Of a stretch of DNA of 28,829 bases, positions 22,653 through 28,829 are shown piece after piece. Below the pieces are notes generated by a model that worked only from the letters and a program-made list of their open reading frames with translations, was not told where the DNA came from and did no database searches. Position 1 is the first letter of the stretch. Each line of letters begins with the position of its first letter. The translations under genes were made by a program, and so were the position numbers. The stretch is from contig JBBDMS010000023.1 of NCBI GenBank assembly GCA_040878185.1, positions 1 through 28,829 on the forward strand. The letters are read 5' to 3'. The stretch comes from JAWXBK01 sp040878185 (GTDB lineage Bacteria > Pseudomonadota > Alphaproteobacteria > Dongiales > Dongiaceae).

Positions 22653-23506
22653 CCGCGACGGCACACCCGGTGCAGACAAAAGGATCCCGGCGAAAGCCGG
22701 CACGATCGTCGGCGATCGCCGCGCCGGCAACGATGCGCGTACGGAACGGGCAGGAGACGGCGCTGCCCCAGGTCGTTGCCGCCGAAGTGCCGATTGCGCT
22801 CTCCTATAACGGGCGCAGCCATGTCGTGATGATGGGAACGCCGTCCGATCTCGAGGATTTTGCGGTCGGCTTCAGCCTCGCGGAAGGCATCGTCGACGAT
22901 GTCGACGAGATCGAGGACATTGCCTGTTCGGATTCCGGCAAGGGAATGCGGGTTTCGGTGGCGATCCCGCCGGCCTGGGCCGCGCGCATCGAAAATCAGC
23001 AGCGCAATCTCGCCGGCCGCACCGGCTGCGGTCTGTGCGGGGTCACGACGATCGAGCAGGCGCTCCGGCCGCTGCCGACCATTCCGCCCGGACCCTCGAT
23101 CGCCGCCTCGGCGATTGCGGCGGCACTCGACGATCTGCCGCGTCATCAGTCGATCAACCGCGAGACAGGGGCGGTGCATGCCGCCGCCTTCGCCGATCGC
23201 GACGGCACGCTGCTTGTGGTCCGCGAGGATGTCGGCCGGCACAATGCGCTCGACAAGCTGACCGGTGCCCTCGCGCGGGCCGGCATCGATCCGTCCGATG
23301 GATTTGCCATCGTAACCAGCCGATGCAGCATGGAAATGGTGCAGAAGGCGGCAACGGTCGGCTTCCCGCTCCTGGTCGCCATATCGGCGCCGACCTCGCT
23401 GGCGATCGAACTGGCGGAGGGGTGCGGGCTCACGCTGGTCGCGTTTGCGCGCGGCGGCGGGTTCAACATCTATGCCCATGGCGAACGGTTGAGTGTCGAT
23501 CGATGA
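22649..23506 (+). CDS. fdhD: Formate dehydrogenase accessory sulfurtransferase
   Basis: A 285-residue FdhD protein (called FdsC in fds operons), needed to insert a sulfido ligand into the molybdenum cofactor of FdsA before assembly. The key motif TGCGLCG carries the cysteine pair C127 and C130, which receives sulfur from IscS-type desulfurases. The nucleotide/cofactor-binding C-terminal half includes VREDVGRHNALDKL and the end motif ARGGGFNIYAHGERL. GTG at 22649 overlaps the fdsA stop (GTGA) and gives a normal family length; an ATG at 22732 would cut 27 residues. The first 35 residues, K/R/A-rich, are variable in the family. Confidence 0.95.
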   Translation: MTATAHPVQTKGSRRKPARSSAIAAPATMRVRNGQETALPQVVAAEVPIALSYNGRSHVVMMGTPSDLEDFAVGFSLAEGIVDDVDEIEDIACSDSGKGMRVSVAIPPAWAARIENQQRNLAGRTGCGLCGVTTIEQALRPLPTIPPGPSIAASAIAAALDDLPRHQSINRETGAVHAAAFADRDGTLLVVREDVGRHNALDKLTGALARAGIDPSDGFAIVTSRCSMEMVQKAATVGFPLLVAISAPTSLAIELAEGCGLTLVAFARGGGFNIYAHGERLSVDR

Positions 23507-23754
23507 AGCCTGAAATGCTTGTCCGCATGGCGAACCAGATGGCGGATTTTTTCGCCTCCCAGTCGCATGACGACGCGGTCGCGGGGATCGAGGATCACAT
23601 CCTCAAGTTCTGGGACCCGCGCATGCAGCGCGCACTCGCGGCGCATCTGGCAACGGGTGGCGAAGGTTTGAAACCCCAGGCGCGTGCAGCCGCCGAACGC
23701 GTCGTCGCACGCCTGCCGGTGAAGCCGGCCGCAACCGGGGCCGCAGCCGGATAA
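23503..23754 (+). CDS. fdsD: NAD-dependent formate dehydrogenase delta subunit
   Basis: An 83-residue small subunit. The pattern LVRMANQMADFF followed by IEDHILKFWDPRMQRALAAHL (about 30-50) is that of FdsD, which associates with FdsA and is required for full activity or stability rather than electron transfer; no metal-binding cysteines are present. The last 25 residues are an alanine/proline-rich tail. Start overlaps the fdhD stop (ATGA, 23503-23506). It closes the fds operon. Confidence 0.94.
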   Translation: MKPEMLVRMANQMADFFASQSHDDAVAGIEDHILKFWDPRMQRALAAHLATGGEGLKPQARAAAERVVARLPVKPAATGAAAG

Positions 23755-23760
23755 CATCCG

Positions 23761-23781
23761 GGACGCCGCCGGCCGGCGTCC
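23761..23781 (+). terminator. GC hairpin after the fds operon, possible terminator
   Basis: Perfect 8-bp stem GGACGCCG (23761-23768) / CGGCGTCC (23774-23781) with a five-base loop, six bases after the fdsD stop. There is no T-run after it, so it may be an mRNA-end stabiliser or a weak terminator. Confidence 0.4.
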
Positions 23782-23897
23782 GGTCCGGTTTCGACCCGTG
23801 GTTGCCCGCGGCGCGCGCCGCCGCTACAACCGCCGCCCGAGGCCGGCCCGTTCTGGTGCCGGGCCCCCTTTCCCGACGCGAAGGCACGACGCTCCTC

Positions 23898-25580
23898 ATG
23901 GCTTCCTATCAATACATTTACGTGATGAAGGGCCTTAGCAAGGTCTATCCGGGCGGCCGCAAGGTGCTCGAGGATATCTGGCTGTCTTTCTTTCCGGGCG
24001 CGAAGATCGGCGTACTCGGCCTCAACGGCTCGGGCAAATCGACCCTGCTCAAGATCATGGCCGGCATCGAAACCGATTTCGGCGGCGAGGCCTGGGCCGC
24101 GGACGGCGTCAGCGTCGGCTATCTGGCGCAGGAGCCCGCGCTCGATCCGGCCAAGACCGTGGTCGAGAACGTGATGGAGGGACTGGCGCCGATCAAGGCG
24201 CTGCTCGACCGGTTCGAGGCGGTCAATGCGCGCTTCGCCGAGGAAGTGACGCCCGAAGAAATGGATGCGCTGCTCGCCGAACAGGCCGAGCTGCAGGAGA
24301 AGATCGACGCCGCCAACGCCTGGGAACTCGATCGCACCGTCGAGATCGCGATGGACGCGCTGCGCTGCCCGTCGGGCGACGCCGATGTGACGACCCTCTC
24401 CGGCGGCGAACGCCGCCGCGTCGCGCTTTGCCGGCTGCTGCTGCAGAAGCCCGATATGCTGCTGCTGGACGAGCCGACCAACCATCTCGATGCCGAATCG
24501 GTCGCCTGGCTCGAGCGGTTTCTGGCGGATTATCCGGGTACCGTGGTCGCCGTGACCCACGATCGCTACTTCCTCGACAATGTCGCCGGCTGGATTCTTG
24601 AACTCGATCGCGGCCACGGCATTCCGTGGGAGGGCAACTACTCGTCCTGGCTGGAGCAGAAGGAAAAGCGCCTCGCCCAGGAGGAGAAGCAGGAAACCGC
24701 GCGCCGGCGCACGCTGGAACATGAGCTCGAATGGGTCCGGCAGAGCCCGCGCGCGCGTCAGGCCAAGAGCAAGGCGCGCATCAATGCGTATGAACAGCTC
24801 GTCGCTGCCAGCAAGAACCAGGAAATAGAGGCCGGCCGCATCTCGATTCCGCCGGGACCGCGTCTCGGCGACCTGGTCATCGAGGCGACGGACCTGCGCA
24901 AGGGCTTCGGCAACCGGCTGCTGATCGACGAATTGAGCTTCCTGCTGCCGCCGGGCGGCATCGTTGGCGTGATCGGACCGAATGGCGCCGGCAAGACCAC
25001 GCTCTTCCGCATGATCACCGGCCAGGAAGAAGCCGACGGCGGCACGCTGCGGGTCGGGCCCACGGTCACGCTCGGCTATGTCGACCAGTCGCGCGACACG
25101 CTCAATGCGAAAGCGACGGTCTGGGAAGAGATTTCCGAAAACCGCGACGAAATCGAGCTTGGCGGGCGCAAGACCCCGAGCCGCACCTATGTCGCGGCCT
25201 TCAACTTCAAGGGCGCCGACCAGCAGAAGAAGGTCGGGCAGCTATCGGGCGGCGAACGCAACCGGGTGCATCTCGCCAAGATGCTGAAATCCGGTGCGAA
25301 CGTGCTGCTGCTCGACGAACCGACCAACGATCTCGATGTCGATACGCTGCGCTCGCTCGAAGATGCGCTGCTCAATTTCGCGGGCTGCGTGGTGGTGATC
25401 AGCCACGATCGCTGGTTCCTCGACCGGATCGCGACCCATATCCTCGCCTTCGAGGGCGACAGCCGCACCGTGTGGTTCGAAGGGAACTATCAGGCCTATG
25501 AGGAAGATCGCCACCGGCGCCTCGGCGCCGAGGCCGACCAGCCGCACCGGATCAAGTTCAAGCCGCTGACGCGAAACTGA
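23898..25580 (+). CDS. ettA: ABC-F translation factor EttA
   Basis: A 560-residue soluble protein with two ABC ATPase domains and no membrane part. First Walker A GLNGSGKS (41-48), signature LSGGE (167-171) and Walker B LLLDEPTNHLD (188-198); second Walker A GPNGAGKT (360-367), then LSGGERNR and LLLDEPTNDLD. Between them (about 245-310) lies the charged P-site tRNA interaction linker with RQSPRARQAKSKARINAYEQL, and an acidic arm (about 95-140) of EttA type lies in domain one. EttA binds the ribosomal E site and gates the first steps of translation according to ATP level. The ATG at 23898 matches the family start MASYQYIYVM; Shine-Dalgarno is weak. Confidence 0.95.
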   Translation: MASYQYIYVMKGLSKVYPGGRKVLEDIWLSFFPGAKIGVLGLNGSGKSTLLKIMAGIETDFGGEAWAADGVSVGYLAQEPALDPAKTVVENVMEGLAPIKALLDRFEAVNARFAEEVTPEEMDALLAEQAELQEKIDAANAWELDRTVEIAMDALRCPSGDADVTTLSGGERRRVALCRLLLQKPDMLLLDEPTNHLDAESVAWLERFLADYPGTVVAVTHDRYFLDNVAGWILELDRGHGIPWEGNYSSWLEQKEKRLAQEEKQETARRRTLEHELEWVRQSPRARQAKSKARINAYEQLVAASKNQEIEAGRISIPPGPRLGDLVIEATDLRKGFGNRLLIDELSFLLPPGGIVGVIGPNGAGKTTLFRMITGQEEADGGTLRVGPTVTLGYVDQSRDTLNAKATVWEEISENRDEIELGGRKTPSRTYVAAFNFKGADQQKKVGQLSGGERNRVHLAKMLKSGANVLLLDEPTNDLDVDTLRSLEDALLNFAGCVVVISHDRWFLDRIATHILAFEGDSRTVWFEGNYQAYEEDRHRRLGAEADQPHRIKFKPLTRN

Positions 25581-25627
25581 AGCGCCGTCACGGGGCCGCG
25601 ATGCGCGGTGCCGTCCCGACAAAGAAA

Positions 25628-25666
25628 AACGCCCCGGATCGTTTCCGACCCGGGGCGTTCTCTTTT
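25628..25666 (+). terminator. Bidirectional terminator between ettA and mlaC
   Basis: Perfect 10-bp stem AACGCCCCGG (25628-25637) / CCGGGGCGTT (25650-25659) with a 12-base loop. An A-run before and TTCTCTTTT after allow it to end both ettA and the convergent mla transcript. Confidence 0.85.
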
Positions 25667-25683
25667 GCGTTACGGCCTTCGGA

Positions 25684-26337
25684 TCAGGCGCCGCTGGCTT
25701 TCTTGCGCAGCGCGTCGAGCAAAGCCGAGACCTGGCCGCCATTGTTCTGAATCACCGATGCGAACTCGGAGCGATGCGTTTCGCTCATGCTGAGCCCTTC
25801 GACCTTGAGGTCGAGGATGCGCAGTCCGCCATCCTGCCGCTCGACAATCCAGTCCAGCTTGGCCGCTTCGCCGTTGCTGGTCACGATATGGCTGCGCACG
25901 GTTTCGAGCCCGTCGCTGCTGCGCGACGAGATCACCTCGAACTCCTGGCCGGTATACTCGGCGAACCGCCGCGCATAGCTGGCGACCAGATAGTTCTCGA
26001 ACAATTCGAGATACTCGGTCTGCTCTTCCGGCGTCGCATTGCGCCAGTAGCGGCCGAGGACATACTGGCCGATCTGGGGCACGTCGAAATGCGACAACAA
26101 CAGCGCGCGGAACCGCTCGTTCCGTTCGGCATCCGTCAGATCGGCGGCGGTCAGCTGGCTGACGGCATTGTCGCCCAGCTCGCGGATAAAGCTTTCGGCC
26201 GCCTCGTCGGCGGCCGCCGCGCTGGCGAAAAAGGGCAGGGCCACGACGAGGCCGATCACCCCGAGGAAGCTGCGGCGGAGCAGGCCGGAGCCGCTCGGGC
26301 GTCCGGAACCCGCGGAAATTCGGTTAAAAATAGCCAT
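25684..26337 (-). CDS. mlaC: MlaC/Ttg2D family phospholipid-binding protein
   Basis: A 217-residue periplasmic protein. An N-terminal signal (about 1-43, containing RRSFLG, which resembles a twin-arginine motif, then a hydrophobic run) is followed by the MlaC domain: FRALLLSHFDVPQIGQYVLG, YWRNATPEEQTEYLELFENY and SYARRFAEYTG, with a late KLDWIVERQDGGLRILDLKV segment. MlaC carries phospholipid between the outer-membrane MlaA and the inner-membrane MlaFEDB complex, keeping the outer leaflet free of phospholipid. The related HpnM moves hopanoids; that cannot be excluded. Its ATG overlaps the mlaA stop (TAATG), so the two are coupled. No mlaFEDB genes are in the window. Confidence 0.92.
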   Translation of the reverse strand: MAIFNRISAGSGRPSGSGLLRRSFLGVIGLVVALPFFASAAAADEAAESFIRELGDNAVSQLTAADLTDAERNERFRALLLSHFDVPQIGQYVLGRYWRNATPEEQTEYLELFENYLVASYARRFAEYTGQEFEVISSRSSDGLETVRSHIVTSNGEAAKLDWIVERQDGGLRILDLKVEGLSMSETHRSEFASVIQNNGGQVSALLDALRKKASGA

Positions 26338-27107
26338 TACTCTTCGTTTTCCTCGTCGTCCTGGTTGTCGATCAGCGCTGACCGATCCTGACGATATAGG
26401 CTGCGAATCGTCGCGTAGTAGTCAATGGCATTGCGACGAATGTCATCGAGGGTCTGAAGGTTGCGGGAACGGGCGTCGACCACGTCCAGACCGGCCCGCA
26501 CGTAGAGCAGATATTCTACATGATAATGCCGTGCAATCCAGAAGAACGGATCGGAAACGGTATCCACCGCGAGGCCGGCCGCGTCCCGCGCGTTCGAGGG
26601 GCCGATGAACGGCAGCACCAGATAGGGTCCTTCGTCGGTGCCCCAGACCGCCAGAGTCTGGCCGAAATCCTCTTCGTGGTAGGGCAGGCCCATGTCCTCT
26701 GCGACGTCGATCAGGCCGGCAATACCGAGGGTGGAATTGATCACGAACCGCCCGAGCGTCACGCCGGCGCGGCCGGGTTCCCCCTGCAGCAGGTCGTTGA
26801 GGAAGATGACGGGGCTCTTGAGGTTGTCCACCGCGTTGCGGATGCCGTCGCGCGCGAAATCGGGCAGGCCGATATAATACCAGCCTGCAAAGGGCTTCAG
26901 CACCAGTTCGTCGAGGGCGTAATTGACCTCGAAGAAATAGCGGTTCATCGGCTCCAGCGGGTCGTTGGTCTCTTCGAAGGCTTCGCGCGCATCCGGATCG
27001 TCCGGCACGGTCGCGCAACCCGAGACGGCGAGGCCGAGCGCCATCGTCATACCCAGAACCCAAGATTTGCCGTTACGCCCTCGCGCGCCAGCCAGCATAC
27101 CGATCAC
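26337..27107 (-). CDS. mlaA: MlaA (VacJ) outer-membrane lipoprotein
   Basis: A 256-residue lipoprotein. The signal ends in a lipobox, AVSGC, with the lipidated cysteine at residue 31; the mature part has the VacJ motifs NDPLEPMNRYFFEVNYALD, NLKSPVIFLNDLLQGEPGRA and FGQTLAVWGTDEGPYLVLPF. MlaA forms a doughnut in the outer membrane that removes mislocalised phospholipid and hands it to MlaC. The GTG at 27107 is taken because GGGGGA lies six bases before it; an ATG at 27098 is possible. The C-terminus is very acidic (DDEENEE). The stop overlaps the mlaC start. Confidence 0.93.
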   Translation of the reverse strand: MIGMLAGARGRNGKSWVLGMTMALGLAVSGCATVPDDPDAREAFEETNDPLEPMNRYFFEVNYALDELVLKPFAGWYYIGLPDFARDGIRNAVDNLKSPVIFLNDLLQGEPGRAGVTLGRFVINSTLGIAGLIDVAEDMGLPYHEEDFGQTLAVWGTDEGPYLVLPFIGPSNARDAAGLAVDTVSDPFFWIARHYHVEYLLYVRAGLDVVDARSRNLQTLDDIRRNAIDYYATIRSLYRQDRSALIDNQDDEENEE

Positions 27108-27402
27108 CGATTGTCCCCCATCTGGCTGCAAGCCAACCGCCCCGGCGGCAACGACGTTGCCATGCCATCGTCTCTACCCTCAATCGGTCCTTTTCCCCGG
27201 ACCTTGCTCAAGGTGCAGACCCCATCGGCCTTGGCCCGAACCATGGCCCCATGCCGAACGCCCCACACTCATTTCGCTACCATAGCGCCACTGGAATTGC
27301 CAGATCGTCCCCGGAGAATGTGGATTGTAGGTCACCGTACCGTGGCAGAAATGCCGCAAAGACGGGGCCGGCGATTGAATTGACGCGCTTGTTACCACCC
27401 CG
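27108..27402 (-). other. Intergenic between dppF and mlaA, no gene seen
   Basis: This gap must hold the mlaA-mlaC promoter and the end of the dpp transcript. I see no convincing -35/-10 pair, terminator hairpin or small gene. A short frame on the minus strand (27272-27180) lacks a ribosome binding site and family likeness. Confidence 0.5.
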
Positions 27403-28380
27403 CTACTGACCGACGCGTTCGGCGTGATGGCACTCGACCAGGCGTCCCGCGACCGGTCGCGACTCGGGCTGAACGCGCTGGCAGATCTCGGTCGCATAGG
27501 GGCAGCGCCGGTGGAATGCACAGCCGGGCGGCGGATTGAGCGGCGAGGGCAGCTCGCCGTGAATGCGGAAGCGCTTCTCGCCGGGTTTCCGCGCGCCGAT
27601 CTTCGGCGTGCTCGCCAGCAAAGCGCGGGTATAGGGATGGCGCGCATCCTCGAAGATCAGATCCCGCGCTCCGCGTTCGACCGGGCGGCCGAGATACATC
27701 ACCATCACCTCGTCGGCGATATGACGCACCACGCTGAGATCGTGCGAAATGAACAGATAGGCGAGCTCGAATTCTTTCTGCAGGTCCATCATCAAATTCA
27801 GGACCTGCGCGCGGATCGAAACATCGAGCGCCGATACCGGCTCGTCGGCAACGACAATCCGCGGGTGCAGCATCAGCGCCCGCGCGATCGCGATCCGCTG
27901 GCGCTGGCCGCCGGAAAACATATGTGGATAGCGGCTGTAATGCTCCGGCCGCAGCCCCACCCGCGCCATCATGCTGCGCGCCCGTTCCGAGCGTTCGGCG
28001 GCGCGCAGCCTGGTGTTGATCTCGAGCGGCTCCTCGAGAATCGTGCCCACCTTCTTGCGCGGGTTGAGCGAGGCATACGGGTTCTGAAACACCATCTGTA
28101 CGACCGGACGCAGCTTGCGCCGCGTTTCGTCGTCCGCCTTGGCGACATCGGTGCCGTCGATCCAGAGCGAGCCGCGCGTCGGCGGCTCGATCATCGTGAC
28201 GAGGCGCGCGAGAGTCGACTTGCCGCAGCCGGATTCGCCGACGACCGCGAGCGTGCGGCCGGTATCGAGCGTGAAGCTCGCATTCTCGACCGCCCTCAGC
28301 GTTCGGGCGCCGCTGAACCAACCGGTGCGTATCGCGTAATGCCGTGCGAGATCGCGCGCCTCGAGCAATGTGGGTTTCAT
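27403..28380 (-). CDS. Dipeptide/oligopeptide ABC transporter ATP-binding protein, DppF/OppF type
   Basis: A 325-residue ATPase of the Opp/Dpp family. Walker A GESGCGKS (48-55), Q-loop in VFQNPYASLNPR (98-108), signature FSGGQ (155-159), Walker B VVADEP (176-181) and H213. The VFQNPYASLNP motif and the C-terminal oligopeptide domain (about 245-320) are diagnostic. In that domain C287, C293, C300 and C317 form the four-cysteine set that binds a [4Fe-4S] cluster in some Dpp ATPases. It works as a heterodimer with the DppD-type protein encoded immediately upstream (ATGA overlap, 28377-28380). Permeases and binding protein are outside the window, so the substrate is unknown. Confidence 0.95.
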   Translation of the reverse strand: MKPTLLEARDLARHYAIRTGWFSGARTLRAVENASFTLDTGRTLAVVGESGCGKSTLARLVTMIEPPTRGSLWIDGTDVAKADDETRRKLRPVVQMVFQNPYASLNPRKKVGTILEEPLEINTRLRAAERSERARSMMARVGLRPEHYSRYPHMFSGGQRQRIAIARALMLHPRIVVADEPVSALDVSIRAQVLNLMMDLQKEFELAYLFISHDLSVVRHIADEVMVMYLGRPVERGARDLIFEDARHPYTRALLASTPKIGARKPGEKRFRIHGELPSPLNPPPGCAFHRRCPYATEICQRVQPESRPVAGRLVECHHAERVGQ

Positions 28381-28829
28381 GGCAGTTGCTCGCCGGGCTG
28401 CAACGGGTAGTGGCAGCGCACCGAGCGGCCCGCATCGACGGTCAAAGCCGGTCGCACCCGCCGGCAGAAATCGTCGGCCTTGGGGCAGCGCGGCTCGAAC
28501 AGACATCCCGCCGGCCGATCGTCGATGCCCGGCACCACGCCCGGGATCGTGGCGAGCCGGGCCTTGACCTGGTTGCGGTCGGGCAGCGCATCGAGCAGCG
28601 CCGCCGTGTAGGGATGGCGCGGCGCCTCGAACAGCCTGCCGGTCGGCTGGCCTTCCATTTCCTGTCCGGCGTACATGACCACCACATCGCGCGCGGTCTC
28701 GGCGACCACGCCCATGTCGTGCGTGATCAGGACCAGCGCCATGCCGCGATCGCGCTGGAGATCGCTCAGCAGATCGAGGATCTGCGCCTGGATGGTGACG
28801 TCGAGCGCCGTCGTCGGCTCGTCGGCGAT
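28377..28829 (-). CDS. DppD/OppD type ABC transporter ATP-binding protein, N-terminus cut by window edge
   Basis: The last 150 residues of a peptide-transporter ATPase; the start lies beyond the window. The visible part begins at Walker B (IADEPTTALDVTIQAQIL), then has the switch histidine in LITHDMGVV and the oligopeptide C-terminal domain with GCLFEPRCPKADDFCRR and a last cysteine in VRCHYP, again four cysteines. Walker A and the signature are off the edge. It is coupled to the DppF-type gene by an ATGA overlap. Expected upstream are two permeases and a binding protein. Confidence 0.93.
   Translation of the reverse strand: MADEPTTALDVTIQAQILDLLSDLQRDRGMALVLITHDMGVVAETARDVVVMYAGQEMEGQPTGRLFEAPRHPYTAALLDALPDRNQVKARLATIPGVVPGIDDRPAGCLFEPRCPKADDFCRRVRPALTVDAGRSVRCHYPLQPGEQLP

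Noticed and set aside
18189..22730. Two very long minus-strand frames (about 830 and 660 codons) opposite fdsB and fdsA
   Set aside because: They mirror strongly coding plus-strand genes, have no domain likeness and arise from high GC at third codon positions.
27180..27647. 155-residue minus-strand frame spanning the end of dppF and the gap
   Set aside because: Most of it overlaps dppF in another frame and the rest lacks a start signal and any family likeness.
1..28829. CRISPR array, insertion sequence, integrase, toxin-antitoxin or phage defence genes
   Set aside because: None seen: no regular spaced repeats, no transposase or nuclease-defence motifs, and all recognised genes are housekeeping, transport, stress or metabolism.

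Overview
The window is GC-rich chromosomal DNA from an alphaproteobacterium. The strongest marker is a nepR-ecfG gene pair, the anti-sigma/sigma switch of the general stress response that is confined to that class. An FdsGBA-type formate dehydrogenase, a Tat-dependent transporter protein and an mlaA-mlaC pair fit. The order is not decided by the sequence. I see no insertion sequence, phage, CRISPR or conjugation gene; it reads as ordinary chromosome with tightly packed, often ATGA-overlapping operons.

Layout. (1) 1-2331, stress region: a truncated gene for a disordered Q/N/P-rich protein on the minus strand, csbD, nepR-ecfG and a 58-residue DUF1328 membrane peptide gene. Four candidate EcfG-type promoters share a -35-like GGAAC/AGAAC and an exact 16-base spacer. 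The DUF1328 gene has a leader whose 10-bp closing helix buries its ribosome binding site. (2) 2523-2640: tRNA-Met(CAT) and its terminator. (3) 2684-10142, minus strand apart from one regulator: an ASCH-domain protein, a Tat-exported PotD-like binding protein, an SDR dehydrogenase, a divergent LysR regulator, and an epimerase-potABC operon. Together these look like an uptake-and-oxidation locus for an unidentified small molecule. A 15-bp T-N11-A dyad beside the regulator recurs as a 12/15 match in front of the epimerase-potABC operon. (4) 10376-11461: three small membrane proteins. (5) 11484-16683: a VC_2705/ActP-like sodium:solute symporter with its DUF4212 partner on the minus strand, divergent from an unknown gene, a DEDDh exonuclease and a CBS-DUF294 nucleotidyltransferase. 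(6) 16725-23754: LysR regulator and the NAD-dependent molybdenum formate dehydrogenase operon fdsG-fdsB-fdsA-fdhD-fdsD, with all cofactor ligands and catalytic residues present. (7) 23898-25580: the ABC-F protein EttA. (8) 25684-27107, minus strand: mlaA-mlaC for outer-membrane lipid asymmetry. (9) 27403-28829, minus strand: dppF and a truncated dppD of a peptide ABC importer.

The items most worth following are the structured DUF1328 leader inside the stress locus, the shared LysR operator linking two operons of the transporter/dehydrogenase locus, and the uncharacterised gene in the exonuclease/nucleotidyltransferase module. Functions are assigned by recognising motifs and families from memory; no database search was run.
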